From: Dendronephthya gigantea
Lineage: Eukaryota > Cnidaria > Anthozoa > Malacalcyonacea > Nephtheidae
Direction: 5' to 3'
Assembly: GCF_004324835.1 (NCBI RefSeq)
Contig: NW_021163019.1
Span: forward strand, 2,410,001 to 2,474,000
DNA length: 64,000 bases
This document shows positions 1-12,072 of the stretch, in pieces. Within the stretch, counting starts at the first letter, position 1, and every line of letters starts with the position of its first letter. Both the position numbers and the translations under genes were made by a program. The notes below the pieces were generated by a model that saw only the letters and a list, made by a program, of their open reading frames with translations, was not told the DNA's origin and did not search any database.

Positions 1-832
1 GCCTTCAATTTACAATAAAAGTTGAAGCTAATTTAATTTAATAATTTAATTTAACATATCAAGCATATTTTCCCTTGGATCGTGTGGACAAGGCATCAAG
101 GCGAAAAACTAGACAAAAATTATTTTGAAATTGCTTAAAAATGACCCTCGTGAGCACATAGCCTAATTATCATAAAGACATTGTTTCATCCGGAGTAATA
201 TATTGAACACATTTCGTCTCTTTGTGAATACTATTATTGTGCAAAAATTCTGCAGTCAAAGATGTTATGCTTTACATGCAAGTATAAATATTCAGTGAGG
301 CTCTGTGTCTTGAACTCCTTGGTGGGACCACTTAGATGTTAGAGCTATAATTTCATTGCTAAAAGAGTATGAATTCAGACTGTATGCAACCTAATACAAT
401 AAAAAATGTGTAAAATATTTCAATTTGCTGTTACTTAGAAACAATATTTTATCCTGGTTGCTATGGTTTCCCCTTTCTGAGGCATGGGGGACCGACAAGA
501 GATGGCCCTTACTTGAATTCCTAATAGTACAGTTTAGATAAGACCTATATATCCAGTATTAATTAAGTGACATGATGTAATCACATAGCATATTCACTGA
601 AAGACTAGTCGGGTTTACTAATATAGGGAAAGCAGCCAAATTAAGTTTTAAATTTAGAAAATATATTGAAAGCAAACATTTCTTCAGTTTAAACACAAAG
701 ATCTTTGTTGACAAGTATATGAATATATTATCACTTGGAATTACATAACTTGCCAATTCCAAGCTTGAATTCTGACTATTTCAGATTCCGAGGAATATCT
801 ACAAGTATGTACACACATACAATATGACCTAC
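1..832. other. AT-rich stretch with no gene recognised
   Basis: The sequence is AT-rich with only short open frames. I see no splice-flanked exon that I can support here. If the small minus-strand exon just to the right (833-897) is real, this stretch would hold its downstream intron and possibly later exons, but I could not identify them. Confidence 0.4.
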
Positions 833-897
833 CCAGTCTCGAAGACAGCTGCATCAGGATTCAGTTGAGCACGCTGGTCCTCAGGTGACAATGGTGA
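833..897 (-). CDS. Possible internal exon with a PAM2-like motif
   Basis: On the minus strand a pyrimidine-rich stretch ends in TTTAG at the right edge, and a GTAGGT donor lies at the left edge. The 65 bp between them are open in the frame reading SPLSPEDQRAQLNPDA and so on. The core LNPDAAVF resembles the PAM2 motif (LNPxAxxF) that binds the MLLE domain of poly(A)-binding protein, although the usual following x-P is absent. Neighbouring exons were not found, so the gene is unknown. This rests on splice signals plus one short motif and could be chance. Confidence 0.3.
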
Positions 898-2039
898 CTA
901 AATAAGTTAATAAATAAAAAACTTGTAAAAAACTACCTTGCCCAATATCATTAGTCTTTAGAGTTTCTATTTAGAGATTGCATAAGACTACCAGCATAAA
1001 TCATGTAATTGAAAATTGCAATGCCCCCTCTGCCACTGAGTAAAATTTTCAGATCAGTTCAACATAGTAAAAATACAAAAGTAGGTACTTATAAAATGCC
1101 CATTGCTTGCTATAAAAGGTGGAATCCAATTTTGACAGAAAATGGTTCGCAAGCTAGCAAAATGGATGTTTTAAACTATAATTTTGAATTGATATGAAGA
1201 TTTGTTTGAGTCAGATTCCAGCGAATAGATTTTAGCCAAGAGGACAAGGTTTTGTAACATGAATACCCGTTTACTGGAAGTAGCACCACTTTTAAATTTC
1301 TAAGAAAGCAATGCCTATTCATTTTTCATTGAAAACCAAAACAGTTTGTATACAAAACATACAGGAGATAATTAGGAAAGAGGAATGGTGCCTGTGATAG
1401 TTGTTAGGGGATTGGAATGTGTGAATTGTTTCAGAAAGCCAAATAGTTGAGAGATAACACTTTGCATCAGAAGGAAAGAATGAGAATATACCTATCTTAA
1501 TTTCAAATTTTAAAGTTCTAATGTGCAGAAGAGATTGAAATGAAAGATAATGGATCTTTGGATGATAATCGACTGGTTTTAATAATGCTTCAGCACATAA
1601 GTTGTCTAATGTAAATATGATATACAATAGCCCAACACTTAAAATTTATGTGTTGCTTTGAGGGATTTGTTTTCCCAAAGGGATTTCGACTTGAAAATCA
1701 AGTCTAAACGATATAATGTGAGTTACAACAGAATAGGCAAATCTTCTGAAAAGGAGTCTTGCATTTCTAGTTAATATATTTGGTCAAGGATTGAAAATCT
1801 TCGACATGCATGGGAATTAAATGCTGTGGTCGAAAGACAGACCTTTTTACAGGAATAAGCAGAACTTTTGTGGCTTTACGACTCTTGAAATTTCTCTTTA
1901 TCTTCGCAAATGCTTAGTGTGAATGCTACTTGCTGTAATATACACTAGTCTTCTATCTGATTGCAAGCTGAAGCGTCCAGATACGAGACAAAAGAACAAA
2001 CATACCCTAGCTTATTAACATCGAAAATTAATGATATTT

Positions 2040-2460
2040 CACGGCTGGGTAGCAGTTTTTACGGTAACAGGAGTGAAAATCTCGCAAAATTCTCAATGTG
2101 CTGACTCATTGTTGGCTTTGAGACCTCGCGGAAGCAAGCTCGTCGTATGCGATCAGAGATCAATTAGTTTGTGGCCTCGAGAATTTCAAAATTAAACATC
2201 GCCTATGCTCGCAGACGTTTCGCACATCAAAAAGATGACAATGGCAGCTGGAATATGGCAGAGCGGAATAAAAAATAAACTTTGAGCTCGTATTTCGAAA
2301 TTCTCGCTGACAGGAGAACGCAGCGTAAACGAAAGGAGAAATTTCTCGCAGTCTCGGTGGGTCAACAAATATGGCCGCCATTCGCTTTTATGACACGGAC
2401 AAGTTCGGCCCCCGCATAGTGTTATTTTCAATCTAATCTAACAAATGTACCTTTCGTAAA
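2040..2460 (-). promoter_or_regulatory. CpG-rich candidate promoter with a YY1-like site
   Basis: This stretch is richer in CpG than its surroundings. On the minus strand it contains GAATGGCGGCCAT near 2370-2385, which resembles the YY1 motif (AAnATGGCGGC) often found at transcription starts. A minus-strand ATG lies inside this motif, and its frame runs about 70 codons without family resemblance. It could be the 5' end of the gene that owns the small exon at 833-897. This is inference from base composition and one motif. Confidence 0.25.
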
Positions 2461-5246
2461 AGAACGTAGCTTTAGTTCGTCTTCTCCTTGCCGCTAATGG
2501 CAAGACATTAAAACATCTCGCAAATAAACTACAGGAAACAGTCTGTTATAACCCCACCTTTTTTGAATTTGCGATATCCACTTCACTAGAACTTGTCGTA
2601 GCCGAACTCATGCGGCTCGGTACAATACTTTTATAACGTTTATCCCACCAGTAATGCTTGTAGAAGAGATGCTTAGGCAACCCAGCGAAGATTTATTCAA
2701 TACAGACGATATATGATGACAGCAGACACCGACAAAAGTTCAAGACAAAACGCAGACAAATTGATCTCCACAAATTCGATTGGTGTTTTGTACAGATATA
2801 TTCGCCTTCCCTTTTAGGCTGTAAGCTCGCTTCACCGAGGCCGCCAAGGCTCTCTGTTATTGTCGTCGTAGAAGAATGAAGTATTTCGAAAGTTCTCTTG
2901 GCAAAATATGAGCCAAGTGCAGCTGTTTTTCACTTCCTAGACCGCCAACACACGTGGCAACAGGGCAGTTTAAACACGGCTAATGACACGAAACTCCGAC
3001 TTGTACTTCGCTAAATCCTGTCGAAGGCACGTTACTCGATACAGACCAACAGATACGAAGACTAGCACAGTTACTTCGAAGCGAAACTCGAGAGAAAAAC
3101 AAGCAAGTTTCGACCAAAAATTGTGCAAGAAATGCAACAAAGCCAAGCGGCTGACTACAGCTTATCTCTCGCCTGCTCAGCCTGATCATACAGGGTGCCC
3201 AATTCACATTGTGAGAACCCCCAGATCGGGGTGGGTGAAGCGAGATGAAACTCGTATATATTGTCTATATATTTGATATTTACTGGTTGTTTACTGGTGT
3301 TTATATTGACATTTTTCTCTTTTACAATTAAATTCCCACATCGCATTGTCAAATTTTCAATTCTACTACAAAAGCTTCCTTGATTTCTCTCTCACATATC
3401 GCTATCGGACAAAACTGCGTTGGCCGCTTATCGTTAAATTGAAATCTGCGCTGCGTTGCGCTAACTAAATTTAGCTTAAATTGAAATTATTGAATTGCGT
3501 GGTTCTTGCATTGAACAGGTTCCAGCTCAGTCTATATTTGTTCGGTTAATTAATGCGAATTTAAGAACATTTTTCTACGAAGAAATCGAGACGGGTACAA
3601 TAATTTTCATTGCTCTTATTGAAAGAGTTCTGCTCTTATCTTCTGACACTCGGAAGGGAAAAAATCGATGACGCGTTCGTGTTCAACTGAAATGCCGGAT
3701 GTTAAAAGCGGTACTGTACGCAATTTTATCGAATATTGGCAAGTGTCATCGCAATTCATTTCGGGCAAATATGAAATATAAGTGTCTTAGAAAAGATTCT
3801 AGCTGCAAGTGTTTTCAAAGTTTCTATCGTGATACCGCAACGCTGGGTTAAAATGAGGAGAATCATTAAGTACCACATCTGTGTAGGCGCGAATCTGTAA
3901 TTTATAGTCAAAATATTATCCATCATCTTCGAGCTGAAGTAGACAGTCTAGACAACGCTCGCTTTGCGATACTGAAAATGAAAAAAGTCTTGTATGGCAA
4001 AAAAGTCGAAGATATTATTGTGGCCGTTGCTCAGTCCAGTGGCAGTGCAATTTTCCATCATCGTTGTGACGTTAAAGAAAGCCTCACCGGATTGTAAAGT
4101 GTGGAGTTCAGTTTTTGAGACCACGCGCACTGATACAAGAGTCGAGACAAAATCGTGCAGTCAGAAAGAGAAAGTCAACGTTTGCGAGCTTAACTCTGGG
4201 CGTATGCACGGAAAAACGTCGTCTACGTAACAGGTCAAGAACTTCTTTCAACAAAACAATATTTTCATTTGTCAATTTCAATTCGTAAGACGTCAGCATC
4301 GTCAGGACGATAAATTTTAGAACAACGCCGCGGTAACAGGTCTGTTCGAGTCAACAAGTTATTTATTTATCGCCAACAAGCCGTTGACAGATTGACATGA
4401 ATTGTCCACAAGAGCTAAGAGGCACTGCGATGAAGCTACCGCCGTACCGGGGTCGATTATAAGATGCTCTTGAGGTACGAAAATTCTGTTTTGATCTAAC
4501 AATAACAACTGATGACATTAACAATATAATCGCCTAAAAGGGAACTGAACTGTTAGTTTCACCTGAAAACCACTTCACCAATAAAGAGAAGAGAGGACCG
4601 GTCGATGACTTAGGCACGTAAAATATTGCGTAACTCGCGATATATTCTAATTGCTTTGCTGACCTTCAGCGCGTGAGGTACTGTACACAGTCAAAAAATC
4701 CCGACTTAAATTATTTGGTACGAACCCATTCATAAAAGCGGTTTGGCTTAGGCTATGTGCAAGCTCGTGGATTAGTTTGATTGAATAATGTAATGAGGCT
4801 CGCATGTTTGAAAACTCATGCAAAATTCATTTCCGAAAACTCATTTGAATATGAATAATACCGTTGCACACTGCGTTTTGATTGTTTAACACTCAACATA
4901 AACTATGACCGAAATGTAAGAACAAAGCGAAACTACGGGCACTGGTGCTATTTTTGTCGCTCTTCAAAGTTACACAAGCACCGGACTACAAGATTCGTTT
5001 CAGCCAAAGGCGCCTGATAACTTATTCGTACCAGCGAAGATAATAGCGAGTCTTTCCTATGTTGTCCAAGTCTTGACCCACAAGTATTTTCACATCAAAA
5101 CAAACACATGTAAAATTCAATTGGCAGGATTTTGAGCACTTCGAGTGTCTGTCTTTAATCTTAATCTTTTGTGGATCAATTACAGCTTGTGACTCGGTTT
5201 TTCTTGGTGTTAGAATATCACGGCTGTGCGGAACACATCAGCTACA
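2461..5246. other. Intergenic, no gene recognised
   Basis: Several frames of 60-98 codons exist on both strands (for example plus 2983-3276 and plus 3994-4230). They have no signal peptide, no domain and no splice context, and they overlap one another on opposite strands. I see no RNA gene or clear repeat. Confidence 0.5.
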
Positions 5247-5287
5247 ATGTTCAAAGCATGGTCAAAATTCTGGGCAAACAGAGCAAG
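5247..5287 (+). CDS. Alternative first coding exon A (cytosolic N-terminus)
   Basis: An ATG at 5247 opens MFKAWSKFWANRA, followed by an AG/GTATGT donor after 41 bp (phase 2). The shared exon at 6841 also enters in phase 2, so this exon can join it directly and the junction codon is Arg. The encoded start is short, basic and aromatic and has no membrane segment. Which of the two first exons is used, or whether both are, cannot be told from sequence. Confidence 0.4.
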
Positions 5288-8200
5288 GTATGTATATGGC
5301 TGTATGCCTAATCGATAGGCTGTTGGTAAACGGAATAAACAAAAATTACACGTATGAAAGGGATTCCTTTATGTTTTTTAACATAGCTCCGTTGCTCTCC
5401 GAGTAGGATTTATCGTTCTTAAATAAAAAAGATACTGATAAGGTTACGAACTGATATTCGATGGAAGTTCCTGTCACATGTACAAGTAACAATAAATGCC
5501 GATAGGTGAAGGTTTAACAGCACATAAATGTTTATAAGTATTCACGGCAGGAATACGGTATTTTCGTAGTATATTTGTGTAGGAAGATACTAAGCGCTTC
5601 ATTTGTTTTAAAAAAGTTAATCTAGGTGAAGCACTCTAAATCTTAGTAGATTACACTCGTCATATCGTGGTATACTGTGAGATCAGTGTCTCAGTGATCT
5701 TGGGGTGTCATAATGGCATTAATGAGAGGACAGACATAACTGTATACTCTGTACTTATCGAACAAACTCTTTCACAAGCCATTTCCTGTACACCATCCTC
5801 TCGTGTCGAAAACGTTGTCACGTAATCATCGGAAGGGTGTGTTAATGCAGTGCAGATTCATGTGTCACCATTCTGACTTTTGCTGCGCATTTTATGGGTT
5901 CTGTCGTCCGAAAACGGCGCTAATATTACGGTTTACCTGTAATCTGCCTGACAAGTCAGCGCGTGATGAGGCTTAAAATAGATTCCCTCCCTCGTGCGCG
6001 TTGGATTAGGTGACGTCACAACATTTGTGACGTCAAGTGGCGTAAGACGAGATGGAGTGGTTGGAGGCGAGGCGCGGGACGGAAAGTAAATTGTGACAGA
6101 TGAGAAGTTTTAAATCATATGACAGATCCAACGTTACCTTCAGGTTCCTCTTCACTGGCCTCACAGCAATTTCGCTTCTTCTCCTTATCGGAGTCGTGTT
6201 CCTTGTCTGGTTTCTCGTGAGGTACGCCACATCGGGTAGGATGGACAGGGCTTTTATGTTTACCGACTGCAATCTATTTGCAATCGATAAACTATCTATC
6301 TTATCTACCTCATCTATCTATGAAAAATTTACGAAAAGTTACCACAAGATCAATCTGTGCGTGTCAATAATGAGCTATCCATGCGAACTAACGTGATAAT
6401 CTCTATCTCACCACTTTGTCGATGTTTCCTGGAGTAAATCATGTCTGGTGCTGCTGTCTAGTGCTGCTGTCTAATGCTGCTGTCTAATGCGTTATCGCGG
6501 TTTGATGATAGAGACGGGCCGGCCAGACGCCAAAGCAAAGGGGATTTACTACTTTTGAGTTGTCTCCATGCGTGAAAGATCAGTTTGATAAAGTTCACTC
6601 AATGGAACCAACAAAATCTAACTCGTAACACTGCATGTCACTGTCAACAAAGTTGTTTCTATATAGTTGTCGAATCCCTATAAAAACCTTCATACCGAGG
6701 ACTAAATGAATGCATACTTAAGCAATACTTATACCGTGGCCGATTTCCTTTTAGTGGTCCTAAAGTTGACTTTTTTGCAACCGTTTAAGGTTAGATCGGC
6801 GCTAATGGATGCAAACAACTTATCCAAACATCTTTTATAGAAAACGCAGCGAAGAAAAACAGCGGCAATCACAACATATCGAAGACACATTCTCGGAACG
6901 TCTAGCGAGCAGAAGTGTCGCAGGAAAGAGAAGTTCTAAAATTGACGTTGGTTTTACCTCTCAACAGAACGTGAATAAGGACACCGAGGATGGAGAACGA
7001 AGGCCAACGTTTTCAAGATTTTTGAAACTGTGGAAAGGTTTAAGGAATTCAAAGAGACGAGCTCAAAATGAAAACGAAGAGACGACAAGGGCCGTTGTGT
7101 TCACGATCCCCACGGAAGACGTTTTTCCAAAGAGTAAGTACTGAACCTTTTCGGCTTGTCGTTGAAACTGAAATTATTATGAAAAAAGTCTTTTTGAAAC
7201 AAAACAATCACATGTTATTGTTATAGGATGATAACACGACTACCAGAATCGTGTTATTTACCCATTTCAAAGCCTCAAAGTCCACTTTGCCCTTCGTTAA
7301 ATCTCGGTAATCGGGCTCATCTGAACAGCCCAGCAAATGAATCTTTGTCCAAATATTTTAGACGACAAAAAAATTTTATGAGCTAAAATATTATTGTGAT
7401 GCAAACAAAGAAACGCCGGCTGATGTGTATTTTTTTAAACATTTTTTCTGTGAAGGTTTGGACCCCGAGAGTTATTTTCTGCGGTCTAATACTTGTCTTT
7501 AAAGTAAGAATGCCGGCTAGTGTGTTATTGCAACAATATTTAATGAAGTTATTGTCTGAGCATTCGGAAAACCTCTAGGCAACCATGATACAGCTAAGAT
7601 TTGATGTTGAGACGGCTTAGCATAGAGAAATCTTTGACTTATTTTTTCAACGGTATGGTCAAGTTCTTCAACGAATAGTGAAGTCGTTAGACAATTACTT
7701 CATTTCTAGGTTTTAAAGAAGTAGAAATATTAAATACGAAAGTCTTGGTCGGGCTATCTAGGTACTTTGCTGGCACATAAGTCAGGTTATATAGTCCTTA
7801 GTTGAAGTAATCTTTTTCATCACTCTTTAGCGAATGCAAGACACCAAAACTATCATCAAGATGCTATCACGCAGACAGATGGTTTTCAGACACACTTGTG
7901 CGAAGTGCATCGAGTGACGCATGACGTCTTCGAAGGCTACAGAAATCAGGATTTGCACGTTCTAGAGGAAGAGGAAAACGAAACATGTCAAGTGGAAACT
8001 GCGACGGAATCGTCAAACAACAAAAGCGGAGACACAGAAAACTGTGAAATGGTTGCGGTTGTGGAAGTGGGGAAAAAGACTGAAGTTCCAGTGAGGAAAA
8101 CTAGCAAGGAAAAGCATATACAAGACAAAGATGAAGGGAAATCGTCATCCAAAGAGAGCGACGTTGACTCGGGCTGCGGCTCCTCGTGTCATGAGATGTA

Positions 8201-9636
8201 TACCACGGAACCCCTGATTGCGCACGCGCAATTGAGCGTTTCATCGTTGGTTTACTGTCATGCGCAGAGAGCCGAAGAAGCGACTGAGGGTGAATTTTTG
8301 GGCAAAAACCCTGCGAGCTTTTTCGAAAGCAAAGGGGTCGAAAAGAAAGCAGAATTTGGCCACGAACTGTGTTCGAGTCTGGATGGCGGCCCTACCCAGC
8401 AACAGGAGATTAAAAATGAGCCTGGAGACGAGGCAAACACCTTTGAGGAGTTAATACAACTTGCAAAAGACGGCATGAGCACTCTGGCACGAAAACGAGT
8501 CGACAATTCGGGCAAAAAGAACAAGAGCTCTGATAGTTTTGAAACAAACACGCCAGGAGTTCGACATTCCGATGATGAAATCACCTCGACGGTCAAAAAC
8601 GACAAACCTCGAATCAAACTTGAGGAGAGTTTTAAATCAGGGATTTATTCTAATGTTTGTCCGGACGACGAGATTAAACGTGCGGCGTCTACTTCCTCGT
8701 GCTTTGGAGATTATCCTAAAACCGTTAAAGCGTTGCAATGTAAACCAATTGAAAGACAATTTGATGTATCATCGGCTTTAGGTATTACTCTGCCGTGTGC
8801 TACGACTGGCGAAACCAATTTAAACGCGGAAGGAAGCCATTCCGGTGTGTCCGTGGACGAACCTCTGCACTCTACAACGATGGTGGGTAAGAATTCAAGC
8901 TCTGGTGCTTATCTCGTCGAAATACCAACAATAACGTTCGAGTCGGAATCAGAAACGGCGAGTGACTCTTTACGAACGACAACTGAGTTTCCTGAAAAGC
9001 ACTGCTTGGCTAGCGCACAAGATACATCACGTCAGGAAGATAGCAAACAGCTTGAAAAGGAACACTACGACAAGCCTACAGTGTGCGACTTAAAAGACAC
9101 TCAAAAGTCTGAAACGTTTGAAAAAACGACAACATTTACCGTTAAGAATTCAAGACAGTTTGTTGTTAAACAGTGCTAATGTTATCATAGAGAAGACAGA
9201 CAGGCCAAGAAGTATGATTTTACCATCACACATCGGGAACAGCATTGATAAGCCTGTGAAAGTGCCAAGTCTTGAAACACTGCAGTTGCCATCTCGTGGA
9301 CAAACTGCGGACAATTCTGGTAGGATTCGGTCGTTTTCGGCGACGATTCGTCGGAAGTTGTCGTTCCGTGAACGGATTAGCTCGGATGATTTAGATCTTG
9401 AAAAGCAGTGCCCCGATGATGCTAAAAACAAGAAACTCAAAGGTTTCCGTAGTTTTCGAATTAACAAGAAAAAAAAGACGAAACCGTTGAAAAAAGATGA
9501 GATCAGTTATTCTACTGGATGTCTCTCAGATTCCAAGAAATATCTGTCGACCATTGATAAAATTTTCCACGAAAACACAGAAAGCGCTTTATTCACTGAT
9601 GTTCCATTCACCATTCCTGAAATCTCGGAACAATAA
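5247..9636 (+). CDS. Unrecognised Ser/Lys-rich, probably disordered protein
   Basis: The exons are a first exon (5247-5287 or 6100-6221), then 6841-7133 and 7831 onwards. Phases agree at both junctions (2/2 and 1/1). The main frame of the last exon stops at 9179. A second open frame, offset by one base, carries on to a stop at 9636 and looks equally protein-like. The product is about 590 residues, or about 740 if the second frame is included. It is rich in Glu, Lys, Ser and Thr, with acidic and basic patches (for example RSFSATIRRKLSFRER, LKGFRSFRINKKKK), no cysteine pattern and no known domain. The basic RxxS-type clusters suggest phosphorylation. I do not recognise the family; it may be lineage-specific. 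It is convergent with the LRP gene, whose stop lies 1.3 kb downstream. Confidence 0.65.
6011..6035 (+). promoter_or_regulatory. Two consensus CRE sites (TGACGTCA)
   Basis: Perfect 8-bp palindromes TGACGTCA occur at 6011-6018 and 6028-6035, 17 bp apart start to start and about 65-90 bp upstream of the ATG at 6100. This is the full binding site for CREB/ATF-type bZIP factors. Position and spacing fit a core promoter for the membrane-anchor first exon at 6100-6221. Confidence 0.6.
6100..6221 (+). CDS. Alternative first coding exon B (membrane anchor)
   Basis: The ATG at 6100 opens 40 codons ending in a GAG/GTACGC donor (phase 2), the phase needed by the shared exon at 6841. After a short basic start (MRSFKSYDR) comes one strongly hydrophobic helix of about 24 residues (residues 17-40, with LLLLIGVVFLVWFLV), then the basic KRSEEK of the next exon. 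This would make a single-pass membrane-anchored form of the downstream protein. Topology is inferred: positive charges flank both sides of the helix, so orientation is uncertain. The upstream CRE pair supports a separate promoter. Confidence 0.5.
6440..6490 (+). repeat. Short tandem repeat (TGCTGCTGTCTA)
   Basis: Three imperfect copies of a 12-14 bp unit lie in the first intron of the unrecognised gene. Confidence 0.6.
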
Positions 9637-10948
9637 GATATCTTACTCAAGCAAAGAAACTTCAAACTTTAGATGCACAACAGTAAACTTTACACTGAGA
9701 TTTTTTTGACATGACAGGATGTAAACATCTTTTTTACTTTGAGTTGAATTCGAAAACACGATGTTTGCATTTCATTTAGGATAACTTAACTTCATACTTT
9801 TATTTTTAATATGTTTGTACATACAAAATAAGTAACAGTCGAAAGTTTAATTTTGTAAATCAAGACTGTGGTTTGTATATAAGCGTTTGTGCATAAAGTG
9901 CAATTTTTTCAGTAGAAAAGAGGCTGTATTTTTTTAAAAAAGTGTATATAACGGAAAGTTGTGTGTATAGAACTAAAACGAAATACATTCAATCAAGCAG
10001 GTTTCAAAGTTAATTGCTCAAGAAAATTCAGTATTGTTTAACCTTGTACAAATATGCCAATGGAGCAAATGGATATCCAGCAATAATTTCCAGAATGGTA
10101 ATAATTCTATGTCCAGAATCCACGAACATAATCCCTGAGTTTAATTCTTTAGTATAAGTAATTGGGTAAGGGTTAGGGTCAGGTTTAGGATTAAAAATTA
10201 TTACCATCTATCCAGTGTACTATTTCGCTCCGCGGTGTAGTAAAAACATTACATCATAAACAACTCGGACCCAGTTTACTTGTCGGGTTTAATAAAACCT
10301 ACAAACTACATTCTTATGCACGATTAAAAAGTTTGTATAACAACGCAACTACAGATAGATAATTTTTATATGCCGTGCATACATATATTAGTTATACTAT
10401 GTTGTGGGTTAGTGTTATATATTTGATGAAAAAATGTTTAGGGGTAATGCACATGCGTGTACGTTATGTAACATGTTGTGTACGTCATGTAGCATGTTAT
10501 GTACGTTATGTAACATGAGTGCAATTATTACTTAATCAAGGCAGTACACGCAGATTCGTGAGAGGTGATTATAAACCATGTCTGCCGTTCAAATGTGCCT
10601 ACAAGTGATATTTACAAACAATGAAACAAGCATAAGGATTTCGTAAAATTCTCATGCAAAGGTGCTTATGAGATTATTACTCCGTTGGTAAAACGACGTC
10701 GAAGGTATATTACTAACAAGACGGTCTCGTTCGCTATCTTTTAGTGCACTGACCAAGCTCATCCAACGAAATTTGAGCTAGTTTACCACAATATTAGACT
10801 ATTATTAATTATTAACCCGGACATGGGTTATTTACGATTAATTGGAAATAAAATATAAAATGTACCGTTGTGTCTTCAACGATCTCTTTAGAGCATAAAA
10901 GGTAAAAACACAACGAATTGGACAGCACAAATTGTGACAAATATCACC
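9637..10948. other. Convergent intergenic region, 3' UTRs of two genes
   Basis: This lies between the stop of the plus-strand gene (9636) and the stop of the minus-strand LRP gene (10949), so both 3' UTRs must fall here. A plus-strand AATAAA lies near 10288 and a minus-strand AATAAA (TTTATT on plus) near 9797; neither can be assigned with confidence. Degenerate GGGTTAGGG-like sequence occurs at about 10163-10190, and a 21-bp tandem repeat at about 10450-10525. Confidence 0.5.
10450..10525 (+). repeat. 21-bp tandem repeat, about 3 copies
   Basis: Units of the type GTACGTTATGTAACATGTTGT repeat about three times with small changes. The unit has internal near-palindromic symmetry (ACATGT, GTAACATG). 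It lies in the 3' flank between two convergent genes. Confidence 0.6.
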
Positions 10949-12072
10949 TTATTTCTCATCCTTCACAAGTCGCGTCGTCAGAGAGTCGTGGCTGCCGTAG
11001 GAATCGCCGCTGGACACAGCATCGTGGCTCTGTGTTCGCGGTAAGAACAAGTCCATCTCTGGGTTTTCGTTCGAGCCGTAGTACGAATCGTACATCGGAT
11101 TTGAGAAATCGACTTTATTGTCCCCATCTTCGAAGATGAGCTGTCTGTTCACCTCGGCGTAATCGTCAATTGACGGACCCTCCAGGAACAACGAGTTGTA
11201 GACTGGATTCGCAAAGTTAACCTGAAAATAAAATACGCACATCGCTTTGTGGTCTTGGAATGAAAGAATATGATGGCAATTACTTTCGAAAGCTTACTTC
11301 GTTATCGTTAATAACAAACTGTCGGCTGCCGGCCTCAGCAAAATCGTCATCTTCGTCTTCGCCTGTCATTCCAGTGTAAGTAAACGACGCTTTGCGGGAA
11401 CCGTAGAACGAGGAGAATTTCCTTGACGGTCTGTAAAACAAGCTGAGTTTAGAACGCTGGAACGCCTGACTCCCGCTTTTGGACTTCATCGAGTAGCGAT
11501 GAAGGAATTGCGCTGTGCGGCTTTATGGAGAGGGTACAGCCCCCGCGAACACCCACCCACCCACTCATGAACCATAAGTGAGGATACCCCACCGTCAATA
11601 ACTGTGTCATGCTGAAACACTGTGATATTTATATTCACAGAACTCCAACGCTATATGATGATTTTAGTTAAAAAATGAGTCGGGGTTTGTCACAATGTTG
11701 GGGATTATAGTCTTATAGAGTTCAGTTAGTGTTTCGGGTTATTTTTGAAGGCTAGGGTTATTTAGGACCACTAGGTATATTTTGGAGCACGCGTAGCGTC
11801 CGGAAATTGCACTCTACTTTAGAATTCGACCTTTGCCATTACCGCAAGATGTTTATTCAGGTTTGAGCTCCCATTGAAAACCGCCACCGATTTATCACGC
11901 CCCCTCCCCCCCCATGATACGAGGGGGCGTGGTTTTGTCAAACGAAGTTTCTGCTCTCCGAGATGTAATCTAGCTGCTTACCTCCCACGCCATCTGCAAC
12001 AGAGAAGGGACACGATAGCGATAATGACCAAAAGACCAAAAGCACACGGGACAACTATCTCCAGAAGTTTAG
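10949..12072 (-). CDS. LRP1: LRP exons 63-65: transmembrane helix and cytoplasmic tail
   Basis: Exons are 11982-12072, 11298-11430 and 10949-11221 (stop at 10949-10951). The first encodes a helix of about 22 residues ([22 protein letters not shown]) closed by the basic stop-transfer RWRGR. The tail of about 135 residues contains [10 protein letters not shown] and [10 protein letters not shown], two FxNPxY sorting and adaptor-binding motifs. In the first, NPVY overlaps YNSL, giving the same NPxYxxL layout as the main LRP1 endocytosis signal (NPVYATL). Acidic and Ser-rich segments between them may be phosphorylated. The acceptor at 12073 was chosen over an upstream AG because only it keeps phase 1. 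Confidence 0.93.

Noticed and set aside
2983-3276. 97-codon plus-strand frame with a CKKC-like motif
   Set aside because: No domain, no splice context, and two minus-strand frames overlap it. Likely chance.
10163-10190. GGGTTAGGG-like sequence as a telomere remnant
   Set aside because: Only one or two degenerate units; too little to support an interstitial telomere.
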